From Areca catechu (taxonomy: Eukaryota; Streptophyta; Magnoliopsida; Arecales; Arecaceae), in assembly GCA_021397845.1 (NCBI GenBank), contig CM038052.1, positions 143,991,854-144,055,853 on the forward strand: 64,000 bases of DNA. The letters run 5' to 3'. Both the position numbers and the translations under genes were made by a program. The notes under the pieces are model-generated. The model was not told the DNA's origin. It made no database searches and was given only the letters and a program-made list of their open reading frames with translations. Shown one piece after another: positions 1 to 11,161 of this stretch. Numbering within the stretch: position 1 is the stretch's first letter; each line of letters starts with the position of its first letter.

Positions 1-1391
1 CAGGCTAGTCTTGGCAGATGAGGCCTGGCCAGTGTGCAACGATATCTTTGTAAGGTCTTTGTGGTGCTGATTGCATTTGGAATCAATCATTCTGTACTGG
101 TAACATGCAATTGGATTCTCTAGATCTTTCTAAACCTTGATGTTGGATTGCTGTATTTTCAGTTAGGAACTAAACATTGGCTTTGGTTTTATTTCTTTGT
201 TATATGGATGATATATTGCAGGTTTTGCTTTCCTTGTTTGGAGATATTTTATGAAATTTGATCTGTTGGTTTCACGGCTTTCAAATGCTGTTCTATTTGG
301 ACCTTTGAGCTATTGATGTGCATGTGTCTATATATATATATATATATAGTGGGTTTGATTGCTGTTTTGAGATAACTTGATGCACTGCAAATTTTATTAT
401 TCCAAAATAAATATAAAATTTCCAAGATATTCCCAGTTACAGTATATTGTGAGAGGAAAATGACATTCATCCCCTAAAAGTCACCTGAGAAGGGTGGAAA
501 CCTGGTTTCTTGTGAACTATTTGACAGCAAGATAGGCCTTTTGACACTGAAAAAAAAACCCGACCCTTGTGAGGTAGATGTGATCCAATTACATTCGTTT
601 TAGGTATCTTCCGGGGGACTTGTAGTAGTGCTCCAGTGATTTTCACTAGATGTGTTATACCTGTATGTTACTAGGCGCTCTCAGTCCACCAAGGAAAGTT
701 GATATGAGAGTTAAAAATTCAATGATGGATCACATTTCTTAGATACTGTTATGCATCAGATGGATTCCATAACTTGATTACACATATTTCTATTGTAATA
801 TTTGGATGTTCTGATGGCAGATCTGTCAGAGATTAGAATTAGGTTGAATTATGGAAAAATTGGAGAAATTCAGTTGAATGAGAAACAAGGTACTGATGAT
901 TAAGTGATATATTGAGAACTTACTATAATGCAACATCTGCCTTAATATTTAATTGTTCCAGAATATAGAAAGAGTGGACGCCTGGCTCACTTGCCAGAGG
1001 ATGGAAAAGGGATATAGAACTCATTGCCGAAGGCTATGATATAACTAAATGATCTGATTTGTGTCTTTTCTGTGCATTTGTAAGATATTGGATTTGTCGA
1101 ATACAGATTAAATTTTTTCTCGTGATCTTGCACCCTGAGCATTAATGAAATTTGGAAGCTGTGTAGAGTTCTTCATTCTATCATTGCTAGGCCATCTCCC
1201 TGTCTCCTCCCTCCCTCCTTGTCAGCTTATTGATTTGATCTTGTGAAAGTGCTTGAAATCATTTTCTTTAATGCTTATCTGGGTCCCTGGATCTTGAGTC
1301 TGCTCATCTATCTCATCTATTGTGCAGTCTCACTTATGCATTTTAAGCACAAAATTGATGCTGAAATACATTTTTAAAAATACCATTGCAG
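1..1391 (+). other. Intronic sequence of the CID-type gene (no exon recognised)
   Basis: AT-rich sequence ending in the acceptor TTGCAG just before the exon at 1392. I looked for the preceding RRM exon (the family has a LRLLGDYHHS-like stretch before this point) and did not find it, so the intron probably continues to the left of the window. A short (TA)n tract lies near 330-350. Nothing else coding is supported. Confidence 0.55.
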
Positions 1392-1594
1392 GCTGAGAGT
1401 GCTACTTTTGCCCTCAACTTAAGTGGCTCCATACTGGGATCCTTGCCGATAAGGTATGTTTTCTTGCATCTAATTTGAATTTATGGATGTTTCATTTTTC
1501 AATGGTCCCAGGCTCATCTCCTTGGAAACATTTTAGGGTAAGCCCATCGAAGACACCTGTGCGGCCACGAGGTCCTCGCCAACCCATGCATTGA
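1392..1594 (+). CDS. C-terminal two exons of a PABP-interacting CID-type RNA-binding protein (partial)
   Basis: Coding is the join of 1392..1453 and 1537..1594. The first exon (62 nt) follows acceptor TTGCAG and ends AAG before donor GTATGT. The 83-bp intron ends TTTTAG, and the split codon ATA-AG|G restores an uninterrupted frame to TGA at 1592-1594. The peptide contains AESATFALNLSGSILGSLPI, then RVSPSKTPVRPRGPRQPMH and stop. This matches the end of the second RRM and the invariant tail of plant CTC-interacting-domain proteins (CID8 to CID13 group). These bind the MLLE domain of poly(A)-binding protein through a PAM2 motif and RNA through two RRMs. The PAM2 motif, RRM1 and most of RRM2 lie upstream of the window. 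Family assignment rests on remembered conservation of the tail, and the paralogue cannot be named. No damage is visible. Confidence 0.85.
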
Positions 1595-2600
1595 AACTTT
1601 TAGGTCCATGACATGGCTGATAGCACTCTTATATATATACACATAATATAAAGGAATTTTAAGGTATATCTCTTTTGGTTTATAAGTTGTTTTATGTAGG
1701 TTTTTTATGTTTAGTACCTTTGGCAAATCTTTCCATGTCTAGGGGGATGGATTGTTCTTTTCTGGCACATAGAGTTGGTTGGGACCTGAGGCTTTTGACA
1801 TTTATCAGTAGACAATGGAACAAATATCCTCCGGATATCTATGAAAGAAACTGTTTCAGTTGTCCGAAATATTTCTGACTCTATTATAACCCTTGAATTC
1901 TTGCCGGAAGAAGCTGTTCTGGTTGCTTCTTACCAACTACTATTGATTATGAAAGGAAAGCTTGCATCCTGCTACACCTACTGGCTGTAACCAGATTGTG
2001 GTTTGCTTCGAAGCTCATGAACTTTCCCTGGATAAATTTTCATCTATCCAATGAAGAATACCCTCTTCGCAGGCAGTGGATTAATTTATATACCTATTTC
2101 ATGTTTAGGCACTTCATCGGTGTGAGAATGTTGTTACTGATCACTGACCACTACTGTTTGCTATGAACAATCAGATCATGCATATTTCATGTTATCGTTG
2201 CTTAATGTTGATTGAATGCCGGTATATGGTCAGAAATTGCCAGGTCTCATGGTTCACATATAGGTTAAAAGATAACAGGTCTGGAACCGGAAGAAATTCA
2301 ATAACTTGCAACCCTAGTTTCGCATCTGTTCTGGTGTTCTTGGTCTCTACCGTAGGATTCTGTGAAGGAGCAAGAGAGATAAGAAGTAGCAGTTTGCAGC
2401 TGTTGGAATTTTGGAGACATGGCTCACGCTATTTAGTTAGATTGTAAACATTAATCCTGAGATCCTATATTAAGGATCTTGTTCTTGTACATATAAAAGA
2501 AAGGGGAAAAAAAAAGAGAGAAGAGCCTTCCTTAACATAGTATGGGAGTATATTCGAGAAATCCATTGCTTGTTAATGGCCCCAAACAAAGTTCATAAGA
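1595..2600 (+). other. 3' UTR and convergent intergenic space
   Basis: AT-rich sequence after the CID-type stop codon. It probably holds the 3' UTR, possibly with an intron, but no poly(A) signal can be fixed with confidence. A stretch near 2480-2500 with ATATAAAAGAAAG could lie near the transcript end. Short open frames at 1675-1878 and 2163-2447 show no family resemblance. The minus-strand gene at 2601-2885 converges on this space from the right. Confidence 0.4.
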
Positions 2601-2885
2601 TCAACCGAGCTCCTCCTTGATAGGCTCCATACTCCTTGGCAAGGCGGACTCTTTCTTCCTGCATGCATGACTAACAGACGTAGCTTGCCACCGCCCTCTC
2701 AAGCATCCTTCGAGGATTAGCTGCCCGATCTCAGCCTCACTCTTCTGTGAGGCCAGCTCCCTGAACTCCCTCGCCGTCATCCAGACCTTTATCCGGTGCG
2801 AGCCTTTCGATGTCTGTGAGCTTCGAATTGGTCCACGCGGCTCCAGAGGGTGAACCAGACTGCTCTTACCGACACAACCGCCCAT
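2601..2885 (-). CDS. Small PADRE-like protein with putative N-myristoylation signal
   Basis: An intact 94-codon frame starts MGGCVGKSS. Gly2 and Cys4 form a typical plant N-myristoylation plus palmitoylation signal, predicting plasma-membrane attachment. Residues about 31-68 read RIKVWMTAREFRELASQ, then EAEIGQLILEGCLRGRW. This resembles the conserved block of short plant PADRE/DUF4228-type proteins, where a basic RIKVRMT-like strand is followed by an LGRLILxECLxGR helix. Many family members respond to pathogens or abiotic stress, but their molecular role is unknown. No intron is needed. The start is chosen because the myristoylation context begins exactly at this ATG. The gene is convergent with the CID-type gene. 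The frame is clean and GC-richer than its surroundings, so it is likely real; the family call is moderate. Confidence 0.68.
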   Translation of the reverse strand: MGGCVGKSSLVHPLEPRGPIRSSQTSKGSHRIKVWMTAREFRELASQKSEAEIGQLILEGCLRGRWQATSVSHACRKKESALPRSMEPIKEELG

Positions 2886-3640
2886 TATCTTCTCAAGATC
2901 TATACCCTTCTCAAATCAGCTCACGAATTTCTGGGTAATGGAAAGCATATATGTAGGGAGGGGAATGTAGATTGGGCAATTTTCTTAAAGATAAAGATTA
3001 CCGCAAAATGGATAGAGACGGCCAGGAATGGTAACAGAAAAAAGTTAAGCGGATGGGACGGCAAGGAACGGCCAATAAGTTTTGGGCAGATGCAACGCTT
3101 TTTGTATTTTCAGTCTCGCAAGAGCGTGGGTGGATGGAAGTTATATTTTTGTTTTTTCGTCTCGCGACTCGCGAGAGTGTGGGCGGATGGAGGCTTCCTT
3201 TGCCGTCCGGAACCGGTTGTTTCGGAGGACACGGCAGACGAGATCGCGGGTCGTCGGCATGGTTTCGGCGGGCGTTTTCTTGTGCGCCTTCACGGATAAC
3301 CGTGTACTCCATTAGGTACTTAATACAATGCGAAGTTGGATGCTTATGGATTCGTGGGACCGTGGGTTTTGGATAATGGGACGACCCGGCTCCGGGTGGA
3401 CCGGAGGGTCAATGGGGAGAGATTATTGCATGGACCAAGTCTAATTGGCCAGGGCAAATCTCGGAGCAGATGCACCGTGGACTACAAGGAATAATGTGGT
3501 GTTGTTGTCCACCATGAGATCCGGAGTGGTTCATTGGACGTGGTCCAAGTAATACTTAATTGGGGAGGGGGACGTGCTATTAAAAGTCACCACTTGATGC
3601 CAACACAATATTTTTTAAATTGCATAATAGTGAAATGAGC
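2886..3640 (-). promoter_or_regulatory. Probable promoter and 5' flank of the small PADRE-like gene
   Basis: Read on the minus strand, a TATA-like ACATATATGC (about 2946-2955) lies some 60-70 bp upstream of the ATG at 2885. Farther upstream the DNA turns GC-rich with CpGs, and a GCGTGGGTGGATGG / GTGTGGGCGGATGG pair repeats near 3125 and 3178. Overlapping open frames on both strands here (2850-3376) show no protein resemblance and look like products of GC-rich DNA. Confidence 0.35.
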
Positions 3641-3660
3641 ATACTCAGGATGCAATGTTG

Positions 3661-3691
<31 letters not shown>

Positions 3692-3710
3692 TTTTTTTTT
3701 TTTTTTTTTT
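3661..3710. repeat. Microsatellite: (CT)n followed by a T tract
   Basis: About fourteen uninterrupted CT dinucleotides (3661-3689) run directly into an uninterrupted T tract (3691-3710). The reverse-strand open frames here, with K-rich and RE-repeat peptides, are artefacts of this repeat. Confidence 0.95.
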
Positions 3711-4799
3711 GAAGGTATTTTGCTTCGTGACTTGGTTGGGATTGAACTCAAGATGTACAATCTTGAAATAATGGCTATCAATGATTGCATAGGTCCATGC
3801 TATACATGAAATAGCATGATGCATGATTACAGGAGGCCAACACAATCAATAAATGGTATGAAACAAATTAATATGAAAAAAAATTTAAGATTTACGGGTT
3901 CGTTTATCCTATAGATATTGAATAGAGAGCGAGTACAGAAAGTATATTGAGTTTTCCTAGACCAATTCCGTACTAGATATATTGATACTTTATCATTATA
4001 TATTAATGGTTATAATTTTATGACGGGACCTCTTCAATCAAAAACTCCAACCGGAGACAATCTGATCTCTTATCTCTATCAATGAACGCAACAAAAATCG
4101 GTTCCGGTCGGCTGAGGCCAGCACCCCCCATGGCATACAAGTCAAAGTTGAGGGTGACACGATTAGTGGGACACCGTGCCTTCAGGCCCTCTCATGTGGG
4201 GCACTCGGAAGTCGGCACCTCCGATAACATTAGCATGGAATTGTTGACCAGGTCTTGGCCACGGCATGGCTGCGATTGGTGGGGAATTTTCTATCGGTAA
4301 TGTCAAAATCTCTCGAGGATCATTCTAGCTTCTGACCGAGTCGGGACTTTTGGGTATCACCTGTTGGCATTCATATTGGCATCGTTCATTGGCTATGAAA
4401 AAGAAAGTATGCACCACTAGAATGGAGGATGGCAATCCAATATGAGCAAACCCGTAAGTAAAGCCTATAGAAACGAAGACAAGTAATTGGGATGATGCAC
4501 AACCATGTGGTGTATGTAGTGCAGATACAATTTCTTGCCAAGAAGGGTCTTACGTAACGAAAATGACCGGAAAGCCTAGCGATTGACCCATTATTGTAAG
4601 GGAGTTCTGATCAAGGTGGTACGTGTCGGAGTGGGGCCACATATTATATTATATACCTGGTTGAATCTACCATCATTTCAATAATGCCGCCATCTCCGAT
4701 TAAATTTGACCTTATCAGCACAATTTTTTTACAGAAAATGATGGCTACTTTTTAGGACTCGGTGTATTTCTACAGGATATGTAAATCATTACAATACCG
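3711..4799. other. Intergenic DNA, nothing recognised
   Basis: Mixed-composition DNA without a convincing frame, RNA gene or repeat. The 72-codon frame at 4082-4300 has no recognisable domain. Confidence 0.4.
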
Positions 4800-4807
4800 G
4801 TTTATGG

Positions 4808-5292
4808 TAGGGGTGCGCAACCAAATCAGCCAAATTGAAAAACCTATCCAAATTATTAATTTCAGTTCGGTTTGGATTAATTTTTTCAGATTTGATTTGG
4901 TTTTAGTTTAAAAATTTTAGAAATTGGAAAAACTTCTTCAGTTTCGTTTTCAATTTTGAAAAACTTGATTTAAATTGAACTGACCTGTATTCTCACATAC
5001 AGATATATCATAAACCATAAATTACCCTGCTATCTTAAAGAAGGTTCTAATCCTATCCTGATTTAGTTCATTTCATAAGCTGCCTATTTAGTACAATTAA
5101 AACCTAGAATAGATGGTAACCCATTTAGTCTATCCCACAAGGTCAATAACCTATAACTCAATAAATTGAACTAAATACAACAGTTTTTTTTGGACCGATT
5201 TGAGCTAGTTCTTTTTCGTGTGGTCAGTTTGATTTTATGGAACTAATTCAAATGATTCTAGACTGATCCCAGATGAACTGCGGACACCCCTA
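4808..5292. mobile_element. Non-autonomous hAT-type MITE (485 bp)
   Basis: The left end reads TAGGGGTGCGC and the right end read inward is TAGGGGTGTCCGC, giving short imperfect terminal inverted repeats. Immediately outside are GTTTATGG (4800-4807) and GTTTATAG (5293-5300), an 8-bp target-site duplication with one mismatch, as hAT transposases produce. The interior is AT-rich with FFGGTTTGG-type runs (TTCGGTTTGGATT near 4863) and no transposase frame. TAGGGGTG termini are common in plant hAT-derived MITEs. Confidence 0.75.
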
Positions 5293-5300
5293 GTTTATAG

Positions 5301-5536
5301 CCATCATAACGAAAGACAATAAATTATAAAGAGAAAACAACAAAATGTTTGCTAAAATAACTATCATTAACATTTTATAGGGAACCTAATAACAAGATAA
5401 CAATTAAATAATAATTGTTATACGAAGCCCTTTAATTCTAGACGTGACAAATTGTGATGCCATCGAACTTGTCACGGTGGCAATTTTAGCAGTATAATAT
5501 TATTATTCTGAACTTGAATTTTGGTTCCTAGAAACT
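5301..5536. other. Short AT-rich spacer between the MITE and the LTR array
   Basis: No feature is seen. The last five bases, AAACT (5532-5536), are the proposed left target-site duplication of the array that starts at 5537. Confidence 0.4.
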
Positions 5537-6337
5537 TGTTACACCAGAAGGCCGACCACTAGAAGGCAGACCACCAAGAAGGCCAGCCAACCAAAAGGCC
5601 GACCACCTGGAAGGCCGACCACCAAGAAGGCCAGCCAACCAGAAGGCTGACCACCCAAAAGGCCGACCTGTCCTGAAGGCCAGCCAACCTGAAGGCCGAC
5701 CAACCTGAAGCTGAGATCCGAACCGACCCACTGGAGCTGAGGTCCGAACCGACCCACTGAAGGAGAGGTCCGAACGACCCACTTCTGCTGAGGTACGGCT
5801 GACCCACTTCAAGGATGTCTTGATGGACACTCCTCTTCCGACGATCGACTGGCCCTCCTAGTCGGCACCCGACCAACTCACTTCACAGCCCAGAGAATTC
5901 CAGAAACTCCTGTTACAACAGAATCTTGCCACATTAGTAGCACTGCTCCACTACTCCCACGATGCCACCCTGTCCGGGCATCACGTGGCCACTCGCCAGA
6001 TCCTCCTGGGGGCAAATCGGTCTTTTTTGACCTCCTCCCTAACAGATTTTGGTGCTATTCATGCCTATATAAGGTAAGGCAGGGCAGACCCCAGGTAACT
6101 CTCGAAATCGATTACTTTTAATTATGGGTCTTCTCTTCTCATCTCCCCACCCTCTGGCAGATGGAGAGTCCCCCAAGCTCTCCATCTCAGAGGTCTTTCA
6201 TTTCCCATGATTGTCCCACTAACTTGATCGTCGGAGTGTCTTCGTCGGAATCCTCGGCACAAGGCATTCTCTGTTTTGCAGGCTTCCGGAGAGGAAGAAC
6301 CAGGAAGAGGTCTGACCCTAGTGAATCTGCAGCAACA
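5537..6337 (+). repeat. Array LTR 1 (5'-most), 801 bp
   Basis: Starts TGTTACACCAGAAGG and ends CTGCAGCAACA, followed by GATTGGTGCTAGGAGG. The first ~180 bp is built of 17-24 bp degenerate repeats around AAGGCCGACCACC, followed by ~26-bp repeats containing GCTGAGGTCCGAACCGACCC. Both lie in the presumed U3. Confidence 0.85.
6066..6074 (+). promoter_or_regulatory. TATA box of array LTR 1
   Basis: TATATAAGG, followed by TAAGGCAGGGCAGACC, at the same place in all four LTRs. It is the best candidate for the element's own Pol II promoter, marking the U3/R boundary about 25-35 bp downstream. Confidence 0.6.
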
Positions 6338-7924
6338 GATTGGTGCTAGGAGGGGCTGCTCGCCACCCGCTTTAGCCACAGCCAGCACAGATCCTGCTCC
6401 AGCTGGCGGTCAGCTCCACTAGATCCGAATGCCCCCAGTCGCCTCTGCACATCTGGGCGCCCCTGCGGCACCCTCCGCTTGGTCCAGATGCTCCGCGCAC
6501 CCCTGCGCTCTTTCGGTGGCCGTAGGCCGTCTCCGCGCCCTTACGCGCTCCAAGACCGCCTTCGAACGTCGGGAAGCCCCCGCGTCAGCTCCGCGCACTC
6601 CCCCGGCCGTCTTCGTGGTAGGGCCACACCTCCGCGCGCCCCCGTCGGCCATCTTCATGCCACGCTCCGGCGTCCATGCGCTCCAAGGCCGTCTCCGTGC
6701 CAGGCTCCGTCATCCGCGCACCTCTGTCGGCCATCTCCGCACCCTTTGGCCTGTTCGGCACCCGCAAGGGGCCTGTCGACGTATTCGTGCCTCCGAGCGC
6801 TCCCTCCGGCCTGCTCCGTGCCAGGCTCGTGCCCCAGCGGCATCTTCCCATGGCCGTCGGCATCTCCAAGCCCATCGGCCGTCTCTACGCCTCCGAGTGC
6901 TCCCTCCGGCCTGCTCCACACCAGATCTGACCCAAGGCCGGCTCTGGCATCCGGGCGCTCCCGCGGCTGGCCCTGCGGCGTCTCCATGTCAGGTCCATCT
7001 TGCGGCCGTCCACGAGTTCCTAGACCATTTTTGCGCCATGCTCCGTCATCTGCGTGCTCCTAGGCTATCTTCGCGCCATGCTTCGGCGTCCGCATGCTCC
7101 AAGGCCGTCTTTGCACCACACTCCGACATCCACGTGCTCCAAGGCCATCTCCGCGCCAGGCTCCGACGACCGCGCGTTCCCAGGCCGTCTCCATGCCAGG
7201 CTTTGGCGTCTGCGCGCTCCTTGTCGTCTCCGCGCCCGTCGGCCTGCCTCGCGTGCTCCGCACCTCGTCCGGCCCCCAAGGTCGCCGTCGGATGCTCGCG
7301 ATCGGCTTGCCCCATGTCTGCTCCGACATCCTCACGCTGGGGGGTAGCCTGACGACCCCGACTTGCTCTGTGCCAATTCCGGCCCCAAGGCTATCTCCGC
7401 ACCCCCGTGCATTTCTGCGGTTGTCTCCGTGCACCCACGCGTGCCTCTGCACTCTTCCCGCGCCCGTCAGACATCTCTGTGTGCCTCTGCGCTCTTCTCG
7501 CAGCCGTCGGACATCTCCGCGCACCCTTGCATTCTTCCCATGGCCGTTGGATGTCCCCACGCCAGGCCCGCGCTCCCCATGGCATCTCCACACCCGTCGG
7601 CCTGCTCCGCGTCAGGTCCGGCCCCAAGGCCTTCTCCGTGCCCCTGCGCGCCCCCGCGGTCCGGTTCCATTCAAGGTACGCTTTTCAGAATACAGGTACG
7701 AAAGAGATCCGGATAACGATCCGACACATAAAGTAGTGCATCGACAGTGCCCTAAGAAGGCTTCATCCCTGGCTTGCTTCTGCCCATTTCAGGCATGCTC
7801 TTCTCAGCCCATGTGCTGCAAAGGAGCAGCACCCCGATCTCCTTTCAAAAATGGGTGCATTTAATGTTGCTCTCGCCCTTTGAGGGTATGAACCTTTTCA
7901 AAGGCCAAGAGCAAGGGGGGGAAC
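6338..7924 (+). repeat. Array internal region 1 (1587 bp), non-coding
   Basis: Begins GATTGGTGCTAGGAGG (PBS-like) and ends with the purine tract at about 7907-7921. Most of it is C/G-rich degenerate repeat with open frames on both strands (for example 6429-7352 plus, 7060-7593 minus). Their Ser/Pro/Arg/Ala-rich peptides match no gag, protease, RT or integrase domain. The last ~280 bp (from about 7640) is ordinary-composition DNA shared by all three copies. Confidence 0.75.
7015..7214 (+). repeat. 40-bp minisatellite, five units, in internal region 1
   Basis: Units start at 7015, 7055, 7095, 7135 and 7175, each close to TGCTCCAAGGCCATCTCCGC then GCCAGGCTCCGACGTCCGCG. There are substitutions but no indels. 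More degenerate copies continue on both sides. Confidence 0.85.
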
Positions 7925-8764
7925 TATTACACTAGAAGGCCGACCACCCAGAAGGCCAGCCACCCGGAAGGCCGACTACCCAGAAGGCCGACCACCAAGA
8001 AGGCTAGCCAACCAGAAGGCTGACCACCCAAAAGGCCGACTTGTCCTGAAGGCCAGCCAACCTGAAGGCTGACCAACCTAAAGCTGAGGTCCGAACCGAC
8101 CCATTGAAGCTGAGGTCCGAACCGACCCATTGAAGTTGAGGTCCGAACCGACCCATTGAAGCTGAGGTCTGAACGATCCACTTCTGCTGAGGTACGGCTG
8201 ACCCACTTCTACTAAGATACGGTTGACCCACTTTAAGGATATCTTGACGGACACTCCTCTTCGGACGACCGACTAGCCCTCCCAGTCGGCACCCAACCGA
8301 CTCACTTTGCAGCCCAGAGAATTCCAGAAACTTCTTCTGTTACAACAGAATCCTGCCACATCAGCAGCACTGCTCCACTACTCCCACGACGCTGTCCTAT
8401 CCGGACGCCACGTGGTCACTCGCCAGATCCTCCTGGAGGCAAATCGGTCTTTTTTGACCTCCTCCCTAATAGATTTTGACGCTCTTCATGTCTATATAAG
8501 GTAAGGCAGGGCAGATCCCAGGTAACTCTTGAAACCCATTACTTTTAATTATGGGTCTTCTCTTCTCATCTCCCCACCCTCTGGTAGATGGAGAGTCCCT
8601 CAAGCTCTCCATCTCAGAGGTTTTTCATTCTCCATGATCGTTCCACTGACTTGATCGTTGGAGTGTCTTCGTCGTAATCCCCAGCACAAGGCATTCTCTG
8701 TTTTGCAGGCTCCCGGAGAGGAAGAACCAGGAAGAGGTCCGATCCCGGTGAATCTGCAGCAATA
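7925..8764 (+). repeat. Array LTR 2, 840 bp, termini mutated
   Basis: Homologous to LTR 1 along its length, but it starts TATTACACTAG and ends GCAGCAATA. The canonical TG...CA termini have become TA...TA, both C-to-T type changes, as expected from decay of methylated DNA. It is the longest of the four because of extra U3 repeat units. Confidence 0.85.
8493..8500 (+). promoter_or_regulatory. TATA box of array LTR 2
   Basis: TATATAAG in the same context as in LTR 1, followed by GTAAGGCAGGGCAGATCC. Confidence 0.55.
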
Positions 8765-10353
8765 GATTGGTGCTATAAGGAGGGGCTATCCACCACCCAC
8801 TTCAGCCACTGCCAGCATAGATCCTGCTCCAGCCGGCGGTCAGCTCCGCTGGATCCGGATGACCCCAATCACCTCCGTGCATCTGGGGACCCCTGCGGCC
8901 CCCTCTGCTTGGTCCAGATGCTCCGCGTGCCCCTGCGCTCTTCCGATGGCCATAGGCTATCTCCGTGCCCCTGTGCGCTCCAAGGCCGCCTTCGCTCGTC
9001 GGGACGCCCATGCGTCAGCTCCACACACTCCCCTGGCCGTCTTCGCGGTAGGCTCGTGCCTTTGCGCGCCCTCGTTGGTCATCTTCGTGCCATGCTCTGA
9101 TGTCCGTGCACTCCAAGGCTATTTGCGTGCCAGGCTTCGGCGTTCGCGTGCCCCTGTCGGCCATCTCCTTGCCCTTCGGCTTGTCCGGCACCTGCAAGGG
9201 GCCCGTCGGCGTCTCCGCGCCTTCGAGCACTCCCTCTGTCCTGCTCCGTGCCAGGCCCGTGCCCCAGCGGCATCTTCTCGCGGTTGTCGGCGTCTCCACG
9301 CCCGTCGGCCATCTCCGTGCCTCCGAGCGCTCCCTCCGGCCTGCTCCGCACCAGATCCGGCCCAAGGCTTGCTGCGGCATCCGCACGCTCCCGAGGCCGG
9401 CCCTGTGGCATCTCCGTGTCAGGTCTGGCCTGCGACCGTCCGCGGGCTCCCAGGCCATTTTCACGCCATGCTCCGGCGTTCGTGCGCTCCCAGGCTATCT
9501 TCGTGCCATGCTTCGATGTCTATGCACTCCAAGGCCATCTTTGCGCCATGCTCCGGCGTCCACGTGCTCCAACGCCATCTCCATGCAAGGCTCCGACATC
9601 CGCGCGCTCCCAGGCCATCTCCATGCCAGGCTCCGACGTCCATGCACTCCCCACCGTCTCCGCGCCCGTCAGCCTGCCTCGCATGCTCCGCACCTTGTCC
9701 GGCCCCCAAGGTCACCGTCGGACGCTCGCGGTCGGCTTGTCCCATGTCTACTCCAATGTCCGCATGCTGAGGGGCAGCCCGACGACCCTGACTTGCTTCG
9801 TGCCAATTCCGGCACCAAGGTTATCTCCGCGCCCCCGTGCATTTCCGCGGTTGTCTCCGTGCACCCATGTGCGCATCTACACTCTTCCCGCGGCTGTTGG
9901 ACATCTCCACGCACCTCTGCACTCTTCTCGCGGTCGTCAGACGTCTCCGCGCGCCCCTATGCTCTTCCTATGGCCATCGGACGTCTCCACGCCAAGCCCG
10001 CACTCCACACGGCATCTCCACACCCGTCGGCCTGCTTCGCGTCAGGTCCGGCCCCAAGGCCTTCTCCGCGCCCCTGCGCATCCCCGCGGTCCGGTTCCAT
10101 TCCCGGTACGCTTTTCGGAATGCAGGTATGAAAGAGATCCAGATAACAATTCGACATGTAAAGTAGTGCATTGACAGTGCCCCAAGAATGGTCTGTCCGT
10201 GGCTTGATTCTGCCCATTTCAGGCATGCTCTTCTCAGCCCATGTGCTGCAAAGGAGCAGTACCCTGATCTCCTTTAAAAAATGGGCGCATTTAATGTTGC
10301 TCTCGCCCTTTGAGGGTGTGAACCCTTCTAAAGGCCAAGAATAAGGGGGCAAC
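8765..10353 (+). repeat. Array internal region 2 (1589 bp), non-coding
   Basis: Begins GATTGGTGCTATAAGGAGG and ends with the purine tract AAGAATAAGGGGG (10337-10349) before LTR 3. It is collinear with internal region 1. Long frames (8859-9770, 9100-10131, 9248-10174) overlap in several phases and have no domain match. Confidence 0.75.
9445..9644 (+). repeat. 40-bp minisatellite, five units, in internal region 2
   Basis: Units start at 9445, 9485, 9525, 9565 and 9605 in strict 40-bp register, with the same consensus and position as in internal region 1. Confidence 0.85.
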
Positions 10354-11161
10354 TGTTACACCAGAAGGCCGACCACCTGGAAGGCCGACCACCAAGATGG
10401 CCAGCCAACCAGAAGGCCGACCACCCAAAAGGCCGACCTGTCCTAAAGACCAGCCAACTTGAAGGCCGACCAACCTGAAGCTGAGGTCCAAACCAATCCA
10501 CTGAAGCTGAGGTCCGAACCGACCCACTGAAGCTGAGGTCCGAACCGATCCACTGAAGGAGAGGTCCGAACGACCCACTTCTGCTGAGGTATGGCTGACC
10601 CACTTCTGCTGAGGTACGGCTGACCCACTTCAAGGATATCTTGACGGACACTCCTCTTCAGACGACCGACTGGCCCTCCCACTCAGCACTCGACTGACTC
10701 ACTTCACAACCTAGAGAATTCTAGAAACTCCTTCTGTTACAACAGAATCCTGCCATATCAGCAGCACTGCTCCACTACTCCCATGATGCCGCCCTATCCA
10801 GGCACCACGTGGCCACTCGCCAGATCCTCCTAGGGGCAAATCGATCTTTTTCGACCTCCTCCCTAACAGATTTTGGTGCTATTCACGTCTATATAAGGTA
10901 AGGCAGGGCAGACCCCAGGTAACTCTCGAAAACCATTACTTTTAATTATGGGTCTTCTCTTCTCATCTCCCCACCCTCTGGTAGATGGAGAGTCCCACAA
11001 GCTCTCCATCTCAGAGGTTTTTCATTTCCCACGATCGTCCCACTGACTTGATCATCGGAGTGTCTTCGCCGGAATCCCCAGTACAAGGCATTTTCTATTT
11101 TGCAGGCTCCCAGAGAGGAAGAACTAGGAAGAGGTCCGACCCTGGCAAATCTGCAGCAACA
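10354..11161 (+). repeat. Array LTR 3, 808 bp
   Basis: Starts TGTTACACCAGAAGG and ends CTGCAGCAACA, with intact termini. It is collinear with the other LTRs, with fewer AAGGCCGACCACC-type units than LTR 1. Confidence 0.85.
10890..10898 (+). promoter_or_regulatory. TATA box of array LTR 3
   Basis: TATATAAGG followed by TAAGGCAGGGCAGACC, as in LTR 1. Confidence 0.55.

Noticed and set aside
1675..2447. ORFs downstream of the CID-type stop codon
   Set aside because: They are short, AT-rich, without homology, and lie in probable 3' UTR.
2850..3376. Overlapping plus and minus ORFs in the GC-rich flank of the small gene
   Set aside because: They are mutually overlapping shadows with no domain, and they fall in the probable promoter.
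3587..3845. Minus-strand ORFs rich in Lys and Arg-Glu
   Set aside because: They are translations of the CT/T microsatellite.
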